Source of the DNA: Mycobacterium sp. 852002-50816_SCH5313054-b
GTDB taxonomy: Bacteria > Actinomycetota > Actinomycetes > Mycobacteriales > Mycobacteriaceae
DNA length: 64,000 bases
Assembly (NCBI RefSeq): GCF_001667185.1
Contig: NZ_LZIC01000059.1
Coordinates: 35,720-99,719 of the forward strand
Direction of reading: 5' to 3'
A program made the translations under genes and the position numbers. The notes under the pieces are model-generated. The model worked only from the letters and a program-made list of their open reading frames with translations, ran no database searches and was not told the origin of the DNA. Positions 47,441 to 56,379 of this stretch are shown here, piece by piece (the first letter of the stretch is position 1; the number at the start of each line of letters is the position of its first letter).

Positions 47441-49008
47441 CTGCTCAGACACCGTCGGGCATCCCGTTGCAGCCCGTGTACGGGCCGGGGGACAGGACCG
47501 CGGAACCGCCAGCGCCGGGGGAGTTCCCGTTCACCCGGGGCAACTTCGCGTCCGGCTATCGGGGCAAGTTGTGGACCTTCCGGCAGTACTCCGGTTTCGG
47601 CACCGCCGAGGAATCCAATCGTCGCTACCGATACCTGTTGGACCAGGGCGGGACGGGCCTGTCGGTGGCGCTCGACCTGCCCACCCAGTGTGGCTATGAC
47701 TCCGACGATCCCGAGTTCGGCGAGGAGGTCGGCCGGGTCGGCGTCGCGGTGGACACGCTGGCCGACTTCGAGATCCTGTTCGACGGGATCCCGTTGGACA
47801 AGCTCAGCACGAGCATGACGATCAACGGGACGGCCGCGATCCTGCTGGCCTTCTATGTCGCCGCCGCCGAGAAAAAAGGGATACCGCGGGCCAAGCTCAC
47901 CGGGACCATCCAGAACGACATCCTCAAGGAGTACGCCTCGCGCGGGACTTGGATCTGGCCCCCGGAACCGTCGCTGCGGCTGATCGCCGACACCATCGAG
48001 TTCTGCGCGGCCGAGGTCCCGAGGTTCAACGCCATCTCGGTGGCCGGGGCGCACTTTCGCGATGCCGGTGCCAACGCGGTGCAAGAGATGGCGTTCACCC
48101 TGGCCGACGGCGTCACCTATTGCGACACCGTCGTCGAACGCGGCCGGATGACCATCGACCAGTTTGCGCCGCAGATCTCGTTCTTCTTCTACACCCACGG
48201 CGACTTCTTCGAGGAGGTCGCCAAATATCGTGCGGGACGGCGGCGCTGGGCGACGATCGTGCGGGAACGCTACGGCGCGACGACGGACAAGGCGTCGATG
48301 TTCCGCTTCGGTTGCGTGTGTGGCGGCGCGTCCCTGTACGCCCCGCAGGCCCAGAACAACCTGGTGCGGGTGGCCTACGAGGCGATGGCGGCGGTGCTCG
48401 GCGGCGTCCAGTCGATGTTCACCGCGGCCTGGGACGAACCATTCGCGCTGCCCACCGAGGAGTCCACCACCCTGGCGCTGCGCACCCAGCAGATCCTGGC
48501 CTACGAAACCGGTGTCGCCGGCGTCGCCGACCCGCTGGGGGGCTCCTACTTCGTCGAGGCACTCACCGACGCCACCGAGGCCCGCATCGTCGAGATCATG
48601 GACGACCTGGAGCGCCACGGCGGCATGGTCAGCGCTATCGAGGACGGATACCTGCAGGGTCTGATCGCCGACGAAGCCTTCCGGGTGCATCAGGACATCG
48701 AGGCGGGCGCCCGCCCAGTCGTCGGGGTCAACCGATTCGTCTCCGAAGAGCCCGAGCCCGATGTCGTCACCTACGAGCTCGACGCCGAGGGCCGCGATTT
48801 GCAGCTGAAGCGACTCTCCAAGGTGAAGGCCGAAAGGGATTCGGGCGCAGTGCAATCCACGCTAGCCGAACTGTCGCGGGCCGCCGAAGGAACCGACAAC
48901 CTGATGCACAAATTGATCGACTGCGCCAATGCGTACTGCACGGTCGGTGAGATGGTTTCCGCGCTCAAAGGGGTGTGGGGCGAATTCCAACAACCGGTGG
49001 TGTTCTAG
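47431..49008 (+). CDS. B12-dependent acyl-CoA mutase large subunit (methylmalonyl-CoA mutase family)
   Basis: A 525-residue catalytic TIM-barrel subunit without its own B12 domain; the B12-binding subunit is the next gene. LTGTIQNDILKEYASRGTW and FRQYSGFGTAEESN are family signatures. Compared with P. shermanii mutase, Tyr53 (Tyr89), Arg171 (Arg207), His208 (His244) and Gln161 (Gln197) are kept, but Tyr243 is Ala207, Tyr75 is Phe39 and Arg82 is Lys46. The retained arginine argues for a carboxylated acyl-CoA rather than isobutyryl- or 2-hydroxyisobutyryl-CoA; the exact substrate is unknown. TTG at 47410 is rejected for the leaderless ATG. Confidence 0.9.
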   Translation: MDNAAQTPSGIPLQPVYGPGDRTAEPPAPGEFPFTRGNFASGYRGKLWTFRQYSGFGTAEESNRRYRYLLDQGGTGLSVALDLPTQCGYDSDDPEFGEEVGRVGVAVDTLADFEILFDGIPLDKLSTSMTINGTAAILLAFYVAAAEKKGIPRAKLTGTIQNDILKEYASRGTWIWPPEPSLRLIADTIEFCAAEVPRFNAISVAGAHFRDAGANAVQEMAFTLADGVTYCDTVVERGRMTIDQFAPQISFFFYTHGDFFEEVAKYRAGRRRWATIVRERYGATTDKASMFRFGCVCGGASLYAPQAQNNLVRVAYEAMAAVLGGVQSMFTAAWDEPFALPTEESTTLALRTQQILAYETGVAGVADPLGGSYFVEALTDATEARIVEIMDDLERHGGMVSAIEDGYLQGLIADEAFRVHQDIEAGARPVVGVNRFVSEEPEPDVVTYELDAEGRDLQLKRLSKVKAERDSGAVQSTLAELSRAAEGTDNLMHKLIDCANAYCTVGEMVSALKGVWGEFQQPVVF

Positions 49009-49434
49009 ATGGCCGTGCGAGTTCTGGTGGCCAAGCCCGGCCTGGACGGACACGACCGCGGCGCCAAGATCGTCGCGCGCACCCTGCGTGACGCCGGCTT
49101 CGAGGTGATCTACACCGGCATCCGGCAGCGCATCGAGGACATCGCATCGATCGCCGTGCAGGAAGACGTGGCGGTCGTGGGCCTGAGCATCCTGTCCGGT
49201 GCCCACCTGACCCTGACCGCGCGCACCATCGAGGCGTTGCGGGCGGCCGATGCCGCCGACATCGCCGTCGTCGTCGGCGGAACCATTCCGCACGCCGACG
49301 TACCCAAGCTGTTGTCGGCCGGGGCCGCCGCCGTGTTTCCCACGGGGACACCGCTGGAGGACCTGGTGCGCGAAATCCGCGCATTGACCGGCAATCCCGA
49401 ACCCGCCCCGGAGGAACCGTGCGCGTCGGAGTAA
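49009..49434 (+). CDS. B12-binding small subunit of acyl-CoA mutase
   Basis: A 141-residue cobalamin-binding domain. The B12 motif DGHDRG (Asp13, His15, Gly18) supplies the lower axial histidine. GLSILSG and VVGGTIP are the other cofactor contacts. It follows the large subunit with no gap, and would form the active enzyme with it. Confidence 0.94.
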   Translation: MAVRVLVAKPGLDGHDRGAKIVARTLRDAGFEVIYTGIRQRIEDIASIAVQEDVAVVGLSILSGAHLTLTARTIEALRAADAADIAVVVGGTIPHADVPKLLSAGAAAVFPTGTPLEDLVREIRALTGNPEPAPEEPCASE

Positions 49435-50375
49435 TGATCGGCGCCGAGCGTGGCGATATGGCCCGCAAGGTGAGCAAGCTGGCGTCCGACATCGAATGGG
49501 CCGAGTCCGCGGGTCTGGACACCGCGTGGATGCCGCAGGTGCCCAACGACTTCGACTGCCTGACCATGGTGTCGCTGATGGCCGCGCACAGCTCGCGCAT
49601 CGAACTCGGCACCGCGGTGGTGCCGCTGCAGGCCCAGCATCCGATCGCCCTTGCCCGCCAAGCGCTCTCGACGCATGCGGTGGCCGGTGGGCGACTGGCG
49701 CTGGGCGTCGGACCGTCGCACCACTGGATCATCCGCGACATGCTCGGCCTGCCGTATGAGAAGCCGGCCGCCTACACCCGTGACTACCTGCAGGTGCTCA
49801 ACGCCGCCATCGCGGGGCCGGGACCGGTTGACGTCGAAAATGATTCGTTCGCGGTGCACAATCCGTTGGCGATCGGCGCCGATACCCCGATGCCGGTGCT
49901 GGTCGCCGCGCTGGGACCGGTGATGTTGCAGCTCGCCGGCGAACTCGCCGACGGCACCGTGTTGTGGATGGCCGACGAGCGCGCGATCGGCGACCACATC
50001 GCGCCGAAGATCACCAAGGCCGCCGCGGACGCCGGCCGCCCGGCGCCGCGGATCGTCGCGGGTATCCCGGTATGCCTTTGTGCGCCTGAGCAAGTCGACG
50101 AGGCCAAGGAGCGGGCCAACCGCATCCTGGGCGAGGCCGAGGTGTCACCCAACTATCAGCGCCTGCTCGAACGCGGCGACGCCCGCGATGTCGGCGATCT
50201 GTGCGCCGCGGGCGACGAGGAGGCCATCTTGGCCCGGATGCGCCGCTTCGCCGACTCCGGTGTGACGGACCTGTCGGTGCGGCTGCTGCCCATCGGCGAC
50301 AACCGGGACGAGCTGGTCGCATCCAAACGCCGCACCCGCGAAATGCTCGCCTCGCTGGCAAGGGAGTTGCGTTGA
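49419..50375 (+). CDS. LLM class F420-dependent oxidoreductase
   Basis: A 318-residue luciferase-like TIM barrel, F420-dependent subgroup (TIGR03564-like). ELGTAVVPLQAQHPIALARQ and RLALGVGPSHHWII are signatures. The GTG at 49419 overlaps the mutase small subunit by 16 bases. F420H2 would serve as hydride carrier. The reaction is unknown, but coupling suggests the substrate is linked to the mutase pathway. Confidence 0.88.
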   Translation: MRVGVMIGAERGDMARKVSKLASDIEWAESAGLDTAWMPQVPNDFDCLTMVSLMAAHSSRIELGTAVVPLQAQHPIALARQALSTHAVAGGRLALGVGPSHHWIIRDMLGLPYEKPAAYTRDYLQVLNAAIAGPGPVDVENDSFAVHNPLAIGADTPMPVLVAALGPVMLQLAGELADGTVLWMADERAIGDHIAPKITKAAADAGRPAPRIVAGIPVCLCAPEQVDEAKERANRILGEAEVSPNYQRLLERGDARDVGDLCAAGDEEAILARMRRFADSGVTDLSVRLLPIGDNRDELVASKRRTREMLASLARELR

Positions 50376-51403
50376 CGGCCAACGGTGCTCCGCTCGCGGG
50401 GATACGCATCCTCGAGGTCGGCACCATGCTGGCGGGTCCGTACGCCACCATGCTGCTGGCCGATCTCGGCGCCGAGGTCACCAAGATCGAACCCGCCGGC
50501 GGCGAGATCTCGCGCAGCGTCGGCGCCTCCTACTTCGCCAGCCTCAACCGCAACAAGTCCAGCATCACCTTGGACCTGAACTCCGATGCCGGACAGCAAC
50601 GGTTGGGCGAGCTGGCCGCCGAATCTCACGCGCTGCTGGTGAACTTGAAGCCGTCCGCCATCCGCCGGCTGGGTCTGACCTACGAGGCGTTGCGACGGCA
50701 CAATGAACGGATCGTCTGCGTGGCCATCACCGGCTTCGGCCTGTACGGTGGCGACGATCCGGCCTTCGATTACGTTGTGCAAGCCGGCGTCGGCACCGCC
50801 GCCTTGACCGGCGACCCGGACGGCCCACCGACGCTGCCCGGCTATTCCTCGGCGGACAATTCCACCGGAATGTGTGCGGCGCTGGGCCTTTTGGCCAAGG
50901 TCATCTCGGGCGCGGGCGGGCAAGTGGACGTATCGCTGCGCGACGTGATGCTGTCGCAGCTCAACTACCACGCCTCGGCCTACCTCAACAACGGCGTCGA
51001 ACCACAGCGCCGGCCCAACGGGGCGCATTCGTATTACGTTCCGGCGCAGCTTTTCCCGACCTCCGACGGCTACCTGGCGCTGTTCATCACGCATGACGGT
51101 TTCTGGAAATCGTTTGCCACCGAGGCGGGTATCGGCGGTTTCGACACGATGGCCGAGCGGGTTGCTCGCCGCGATGAGGTGCTGGCCGTCGTCACGGCGA
51201 TGCTGGCGACCGACACCGCCGCCGGCTGGGAACGGCGACTACGCCCCCTGGGCGTTCCGGCCGCGGCCGTCAGGACGCTGCCTGAGGCGCTCAAAGCAAC
51301 CCCGCAAGTGGTTGTGACGGCGGGCGATTTCCGACTCGTCGGAAGCCCGATCCATGTTTCCGGATACGAGCCCGAATACCACCCGCCTCCCGAACTGATC
51401 TAA
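50372..51403 (+). CDS. CaiB/BaiF (class III) CoA-transferase
   Basis: A 343-residue class III CoA-transferase. ILEVGTMLAGPYATMLLADLG and the catalytic aspartate Asp133 in FDYVVQAGVG are seen. It is shorter than most of the family (about 380-400). The start is TTG at 50372, overlapping the LLM stop by four bases (TTGA). It could activate an acid with a CoA donor, giving the substrate for the mutase or other enzymes. Confidence 0.87.
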   Translation: MTANGAPLAGIRILEVGTMLAGPYATMLLADLGAEVTKIEPAGGEISRSVGASYFASLNRNKSSITLDLNSDAGQQRLGELAAESHALLVNLKPSAIRRLGLTYEALRRHNERIVCVAITGFGLYGGDDPAFDYVVQAGVGTAALTGDPDGPPTLPGYSSADNSTGMCAALGLLAKVISGAGGQVDVSLRDVMLSQLNYHASAYLNNGVEPQRRPNGAHSYYVPAQLFPTSDGYLALFITHDGFWKSFATEAGIGGFDTMAERVARRDEVLAVVTAMLATDTAAGWERRLRPLGVPAAAVRTLPEALKATPQVVVTAGDFRLVGSPIHVSGYEPEYHPPPELI

Positions 51404-51414
51404 CACTCCCGCCG

Positions 51415-51467
51415 AACGTCGAGTTGTTGCGCCAAAATCACCGAAATCGCCCAAACAAGTCGACGTT
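51415..51467. repeat. Inverted repeat between convergent genes
   Basis: Left arm AACGTCGAGTTGTTG (51415-51429) and right arm CAAACAAGTCGACGTT (51452-51467) pair at most positions. It belongs to the same repeat type as 6906-6957. It lies between the CoA-transferase and LysR stops. Confidence 0.55.
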
Positions 51468-51474
51468 GGCGTCG

Positions 51475-52368
51475 TCAAGGCTTGAGGTGGGCCTCGGCGA
51501 GTTTGCGGAAGGCCGCCACTAACCGGCTGCGGTCCCCGGCCCGCGTCGCCAAGACGACGTGGCAGGGCTCGACGCCTTTCAACGGGACCGTGGTGATATC
51601 CGGCCGCAGGGCGTTGCCGTGAAAGCCGGCCGTGATCGCCACCGCCTGCCCTGAGGCGATCAGTTCGAACTTGTCCTCGAGCGCGTCGATGAATGGTCCA
51701 TCGGGCGCCCGGCGCCCGTCGGGACGGGGATCGATCCGCCAGTAGGCGCTCCAGGCCGGGTCGGAGTTCCGCACCCGCGGCATCGGCTCGTCGGCGATGT
51801 CGTCGAGGGTCACGAAATCGCGACCCGCGAGGCGGTGGTCGACGGGTAGCGCCAGTACCCGAGGCTCGTCGTAGAGGATCGTCACGTGCAGCCCGTCGGT
51901 CGGAAAAGGTAGCCGGGTGACCACCGCGTCCACCCGATGCCCGAGCAGGGCGTCAAGCGCCTGACCCCAATCCAGGTGCGAAACTTGCACTTCGGCGTCG
52001 GGGTGTTCGCGGCGCATCTCGCGCACCGCGGGGGTGACGATCATCCCGGTCGTGTATCCGATCGCGATGCGGCTGGGCTGGGCGGCCGCGCGGGCCTGGG
52101 CCGCGGCCTGCGCGGCCGAACGCAGCAGGGTTTTGGCGCGCGGCAGAAACACCTCCCCGGCCTCCGTGAGCCGGGTGCCTTGCGGCGTGCGATCCAGCAG
52201 GCGAACACCCAGCTGCTGCTCGAGTCGGCGGATCTGCCGGCTCAATGACGGCTGCGCGACGCGCAGTGCGCTCGCGGCCCGGCCGAAGTGCCGATGCTCG
52301 GCCACCACGACGAAGTAGCCGACCAACCGCAGATCGAGATCCATGATCGGCAATGCCGAGTCCGTCAT
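51475..52368 (-). CDS. LysR family transcriptional regulator
   Basis: A 297-residue LysR protein: HTH ASALRVAQPSLSRQIRRLEQ, then an inducer-binding domain. ATG at 52368 is chosen; an internal ATG at 52344 is possible. It is divergent from an NAD-dependent epimerase gene, and a palindrome at 52430-52446 may be its site. Confidence 0.9.
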   Translation of the reverse strand: MTDSALPIMDLDLRLVGYFVVVAEHRHFGRAASALRVAQPSLSRQIRRLEQQLGVRLLDRTPQGTRLTEAGEVFLPRAKTLLRSAAQAAAQARAAAQPSRIAIGYTTGMIVTPAVREMRREHPDAEVQVSHLDWGQALDALLGHRVDAVVTRLPFPTDGLHVTILYDEPRVLALPVDHRLAGRDFVTLDDIADEPMPRVRNSDPAWSAYWRIDPRPDGRRAPDGPFIDALEDKFELIASGQAVAITAGFHGNALRPDITTVPLKGVEPCHVVLATRAGDRSRLVAAFRKLAEAHLKP

Positions 52369-52429
52369 GCGCCCAGTGTAGCCACCGCCTTCGTCGTGTC
52401 GTCCCACGTAGCGGTCACTGTGCTGCGGT

Positions 52430-52446
52430 GATGCCTAAATTGCATC
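52430..52446. promoter_or_regulatory. Candidate LysR binding site
   Basis: GATGC-CTAAATT-GCATC is a perfect 5-bp-arm inverted repeat of the T-N11-A kind, between the divergent LysR and epimerase genes. Confidence 0.4.
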
Positions 52447-52535
52447 GCGCCATATGAAAGAGGACTTGGACAGCCCCGCCACGGCCGTCATTGACTTGAT
52501 GGCATCGACCTAAGGGACAGAAGGGATCTTCCGCC

Positions 52536-53429
52536 ATGCACGTCTTTGTCACCGGCGCCACCGGGCACATCGGTTCTGCCGTCGTCACCGAACTTCTCGA
52601 AGCCGGTCACCAAGTCACCGGGCTGGCCCGCTCCGACGAGGGAGCCGCGGCGCTCACCGCGGCCGGCGCCACGGCACGCCCGGGCAATCTTGACGACCAC
52701 GACGGGCTGCGCGATGCCGCCGCGGCCGCAGACGGCGTCATCCACCTGGCCTTCAAACACGACTTCGACGACTTCATGGGAGCCGCCGAGACGGATCTGC
52801 GCGCCGTCGAGGCCATGGGTGAAGCGCTCGTCGGCAGCGATAAGCCGTTCGTGAGCACCTCGGGAACGCTCGTGCTCGCACTTGCCGTGCCGGGGCGACT
52901 TGCCACCGAACACGACACCCTTCCCGCAGGACCGCGGATCGACTCGGAGAATGCGGTCATCGCTTTGGCCGAGCGCGGGGTGCGGTCGTCGGTCGTCCGG
53001 CTGTCGCCGTTGGTGCACAGCAACCTGGATCACCACGGCTTCGCGCACCACCTGATCAACACGGCCCGCGACACGGGCGTGTCGGCCTACATCGGCGACG
53101 GATTCAACCGCTGGCCCGGTCTGCACACCCTCGATGCCGCGCACCTGTACCGCCTGGCCCTCGAAAAGGCTCCCGCCGGAACGCGTTTGCATGGGGTCGC
53201 CGATGAAGGGGTGCCGTTCCGCGACATCGCCGACGTGATCGCCCGCCACCTGAAAGTGCCGACGGTAAGCATCCCGGCCGAAGATGCCGGACATTTCGGC
53301 TTTCTCGCGCTGTTCGCGTCTCTGGACAATCCGACGTCGAGCGCCCTCACGCAGAAGCTGCTGGACTGGAAGCCGGAAAGGGCTGGACTCATCGAGGATC
53401 TCGACGAAGGTCACTACTTCAGTGTGTAA
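52536..53429 (+). CDS. NAD(P)-dependent epimerase/SDR-extended family protein
   Basis: A 297-residue protein of the extended short-chain dehydrogenase type. HVFVTGATGHIGSAVV is the nucleotide-binding glycine motif; the usual YxxxK is not visible, with STSGTLVLAL in the serine place. It may be an atypical reductase. The next LLM gene overlaps the stop by eight bases. It is likely regulated by the divergent LysR. Confidence 0.82.
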   Translation: MHVFVTGATGHIGSAVVTELLEAGHQVTGLARSDEGAAALTAAGATARPGNLDDHDGLRDAAAAADGVIHLAFKHDFDDFMGAAETDLRAVEAMGEALVGSDKPFVSTSGTLVLALAVPGRLATEHDTLPAGPRIDSENAVIALAERGVRSSVVRLSPLVHSNLDHHGFAHHLINTARDTGVSAYIGDGFNRWPGLHTLDAAHLYRLALEKAPAGTRLHGVADEGVPFRDIADVIARHLKVPTVSIPAEDAGHFGFLALFASLDNPTSSALTQKLLDWKPERAGLIEDLDEGHYFSV

Positions 53430-54192
53430 GAGGGATAACGGTGCCGATGCGGCGCGGCGGGCATTGGGGTCGGTAGGCGTTTGCCTGCCGGTCTCGTTCA
53501 CCAGCAATCCGCACGCCGAGTCGCTGCGCGAGGCAGTTGGCCGGCTGGAAGGCGCCGGATACCGCGCCGTCTGGACGAACGAAGTGATTGGCAAGGACGC
53601 CCTGCTGCAACTGGCCGTGCTGCTGTCCGCCACGGAGCGGACGGTTTTCGGCACCTGCATTGCGAACATCTGGGCACGGCCGGCTCAGACCATGCATGCG
53701 GCGGCCGCTCAGCTGGCTCAGGCCTACCCGAACCGGTTCGTGCTCGGACTGGGGGTCGGTTACCCGGAGCAGGCGGCCAGCGTCGGCCAGGAATTCGGGA
53801 GCCCGCTGGCCACGATGCGTGACTACGTGACCCGAATGGACAGCCCCACGTGGCCGCCGGCGCCCGATGCGGAGTATGCGCGGATCATCGCCGCCAACGG
53901 CCCGAAAATGCTTGCGCTGGCTGGTGATATTGCCGACGGCGCGCTGCCGGCGATGCTGGCTCCGGAGTTCACCGAGCGGGCTCGGCAGTCGCTGGGTCCG
54001 GACAAGCTTTTGGTTGTCGGCGTGTCCCTAGTCCCGGACGGGTTTGAGCCGACGGGCGTCGTCGCAGACGTGCGGGAGCACCTGACCGCCGGCGCCGATC
54101 ATGTCACACTCCTGCTGCCGATCGGCGTTGACTTCGACTCTGGGATAAGCCAACTCGAACGGCTGGCTCCAGCGCTTGCCGAATTGGGCTAA
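53422..54192 (+). CDS. LLM class F420-dependent oxidoreductase (TIGR03620-like)
   Basis: A 256-residue luciferase-like protein. GYRAVWTNEVIGKDALLQLAV and RFVLGLGVGYPEQAA are typical; IAANGPKMLALAGDIADGALP is the C-terminal flavin site signature. It is shorter than most LLM enzymes. The start is uncertain: GTG at 53422 overlaps the epimerase stop, TTG at 53464 is another choice. It is convergent with a small EthD-like gene. Confidence 0.8.
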   Translation: MCKRDNGADAARRALGSVGVCLPVSFTSNPHAESLREAVGRLEGAGYRAVWTNEVIGKDALLQLAVLLSATERTVFGTCIANIWARPAQTMHAAAAQLAQAYPNRFVLGLGVGYPEQAASVGQEFGSPLATMRDYVTRMDSPTWPPAPDAEYARIIAANGPKMLALAGDIADGALPAMLAPEFTERARQSLGPDKLLVVGVSLVPDGFEPTGVVADVREHLTAGADHVTLLLPIGVDFDSGISQLERLAPALAELG

Positions 54193-54503
54193 CCGCCGCA
54201 CTCGATGGTGGTTTCGAGGAGCCGCGGGACCGGCGCGGGGTCCAGTTGGAGCGCATCGGACATGTGCAGCTGGCCGGCGTTGGCGATCATGTTGTCCAGG
54301 ATCGCCTGCAAGTCGTCGCCCTCGAGTTCGTAGATGGCGACATAGGGCCCGTTCCCGTCGACAGGGCGCAGCCGGCGAGCCGCGACGATACCGTCGAGCG
54401 CCAGCAGTTCCGGAATATGTATTTCGTCGTACCAGGTGTTGTACTCGTCCTCGCGGTCAGGCGAACTGGGCACACTCTCCACGAGCATGATTCCCTTGGC
54501 CAT
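54189..54503 (-). CDS. Dimeric alpha-beta barrel (EthD-like) small protein
   Basis: A 104-residue protein, KGIMLVESVPSSPDREDEYN then TWYDEIHIPELLALDGIVAARR, the pattern of EthD/ABM ferredoxin-like dimers. Such proteins accompany P450 or acyl-CoA pathways; the role is unknown. It lies 25 bases after the ferredoxin gene, on the same transcript. Confidence 0.72.
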   Translation of the reverse strand: MAKGIMLVESVPSSPDREDEYNTWYDEIHIPELLALDGIVAARRLRPVDGNGPYVAIYELEGDDLQAILDNMIANAGQLHMSDALQLDPAPVPRLLETTIECGG

Positions 54504-54528
54504 CGTCGCCGCCTCTCTGTGACTACTA

Positions 54529-54873
54529 CTACTCGTAGCGCACCGTGACCGAATCGCTGTCGGGCACGCCCTGGCACGTCAAAATGTAGCCCTCGGCCAC
54601 TTCGTCGTCGTCGAGAGCGTCGTTGACCCGCATCGTCACGCGGCCTTCCTCCAGCCGGGCCATGCACGTGCCGCAGTTGCCGGCCTCGCAGCTGAAGGGC
54701 GGCTCGAGGCCGGCCCGCCGCGCGCTCTCCAACAGCGTCTCGCCGGGGACCCGTGGCACCGTCGCCTTCTTCCGGTCGAGGTGGATCGTCACCGTACCGA
54801 CCTCGGCGCCATTCTTGGACGCGGGATCTGTCACCCGTGGAGTCTCCTCGATGATCGTGGTGACCGTCACCAT
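54529..54873 (-). CDS. 2Fe-2S ferredoxin
   Basis: A 114-residue plant-type ferredoxin. The cluster ligands are Cys62, Cys67, Cys70 and Cys100 (CEAGNCGTC and LTCQG). ATG at 54873 has a strong ribosome site, GGGAGGGGG. It may feed electrons to an oxygenase outside the window, as no reductase is adjacent. A palindrome shared with the thiolase promoter lies upstream. Confidence 0.9.
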   Translation of the reverse strand: MVTVTTIIEETPRVTDPASKNGAEVGTVTIHLDRKKATVPRVPGETLLESARRAGLEPPFSCEAGNCGTCMARLEEGRVTMRVNDALDDDEVAEGYILTCQGVPDSDSVTVRYE

Positions 54874-54908
54874 GACCGCCCCCTCCCGTACTTGCATTCT
54901 TCACTATA

Positions 54909-54923
54909 GAGAATACTATTCTC
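54909..54923. promoter_or_regulatory. Shared palindrome GAGAATA-N-TATTCTC, copy 1
   Basis: GAGAATACTATTCTC is a perfect 15-bp palindrome, between divergent ferredoxin and acyl-CoA synthetase genes (36 and 53 bases from the two starts). A second copy, with one mismatched pair, is at 60126-60144. It is probably bound by a single regulator of the island. Confidence 0.65.
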
Positions 54924-54975
54924 ACAGAGCGATAGGGTCTTCTCAAGACGGTTGGACTGCTGGAAGGAACGGGAC

Positions 54976-56379
54976 GTGAGCGAGCCGCCGGCGCTCGTGT
55001 TCGAGGAACGGCGATTCAGCCTGCCTCAGCTCGACGCGTTGGCCGCCGGCGTGGCCGCCACGCTGACCAAAGGCGGCGTCACCGCCGGTCAGCGGGTCGC
55101 GGTCATGTCGTCGAACCGGCCGGAGTTCGTCGCCGTCCTGCTGGCGATCTGGCGGCTCGGCGCCACGGCCGTCCTCATCAGCCCCGCGTGGAAACACGAT
55201 GAGGTCGACCACGCGCTGGGGCTCACCGAGCCGGCGCACGCCGTCGGCGACCATCCGGTACTCGCCGGCCTGATGCCCATGCTGCACCTCGACGAACCGA
55301 TCCCGCCCGGGGAGCCGGTGGCCGGGTCGCTGCCGCCTCCGGCCGACGCGGTGCTGGTGTTCAGTTCGGGCACCACCGGCCTGCCGAAGGCGGTGCGGCA
55401 CACCCACGCCGGCTTGGACGAGGCCGTCGGGCACTGGCGCGCGGCCCTGCAGCTGACCCGGCGCGACCGGATTCAGGTCGCCACGCCGCCGTCACACATT
55501 CTCGGCCTGCTCAACATCCTCACCGCGCTGCGAACGGGCGCCTGGATGCGACTGCACCCGCGATTCGATACCGACCGGATGCTGCGGTACATCGAAAGCG
55601 ACCGCATCACAGTCGAAATGGCGGTCGCGCCGATCGCGCTTGCCATCGCGTCGCATCCCGATCTCGAGTCCTACGACCTGTCTTCGCTGCGCTTCATCAT
55701 GTGGGGCGCGACGCCGGTCAGTCCCAGCGTCGCCGAGACCGTGACCCGTCGCACCGGCGTCGGTTGGGTCCCCGCCTACGGCACCACGGAATTGCCCGTC
55801 ATCGCGTGTAATCCGTTGCAGGAGGGCCGGCTTGACTCGGTCGGGCGCCCGGTGCCCGGAGTGGACGTGCGGGTGGCCTCCCCGGAGACCGGCCGGCCCG
55901 TCGGGCCGGGGGAGGTGGGTGAGATCCAGGCCCGGTCGATGTCGCTGATGGCCGGCTACGTGCCGGCCGAGGCGACCGCCGAGGCCATGTGCGACGGCTG
56001 GTATCGCACCGGGGACGTCGGCTGGCTGGACAACGACGGTTGGCTGCGCATCACCGACCGTCTCAAAGAGATGATCAAGGTGCGCGGTTTCCAGGTGGCA
56101 CCGGCCGAGATCGAGACGGTGCTGCACGGTCATCCGGCTGTCAAGGACTGCGCGGTGTTTGGCGTTCCCGACGGAATCAACGGCGAGGCGATCGTTGCGG
56201 CGGTGGCAGCCCGCGGGCACGTCGACGCGGCCGAGCTGACCGCCCGGGTGGGCGAGAGGCTAGCTTCGTACAAACGCCTGAGCCGCGTCGTGTTCGTGGA
56301 CGATATCCCGCGGCTGCCCTCGGGCAAGGTGCTGCGCCGCGTATTGAAGGAGACTTATGGATGTACGTCTGACCTCTGA
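54976..56379 (+). CDS. Acyl-CoA synthetase (AMP-binding)
   Basis: A 467-residue ANL-superfamily enzyme. The P-loop is VLVFSSGTTGLPKAV, the A5 motif YGTTELP, the hinge GWYRTGDVGW, and the catalytic lysine PSGKVLRR near the C-terminus. It activates a carboxylic acid to its CoA ester. The start GTG at 54976 has GGAAGGAA upstream; it is a little shorter than typical. It is the first gene of the four-gene operon with two acyl-CoA dehydrogenases and a hydratase. Confidence 0.92.
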   Translation: MSEPPALVFEERRFSLPQLDALAAGVAATLTKGGVTAGQRVAVMSSNRPEFVAVLLAIWRLGATAVLISPAWKHDEVDHALGLTEPAHAVGDHPVLAGLMPMLHLDEPIPPGEPVAGSLPPPADAVLVFSSGTTGLPKAVRHTHAGLDEAVGHWRAALQLTRRDRIQVATPPSHILGLLNILTALRTGAWMRLHPRFDTDRMLRYIESDRITVEMAVAPIALAIASHPDLESYDLSSLRFIMWGATPVSPSVAETVTRRTGVGWVPAYGTTELPVIACNPLQEGRLDSVGRPVPGVDVRVASPETGRPVGPGEVGEIQARSMSLMAGYVPAEATAEAMCDGWYRTGDVGWLDNDGWLRITDRLKEMIKVRGFQVAPAEIETVLHGHPAVKDCAVFGVPDGINGEAIVAAVAARGHVDAAELTARVGERLASYKRLSRVVFVDDIPRLPSGKVLRRVLKETYGCTSDL

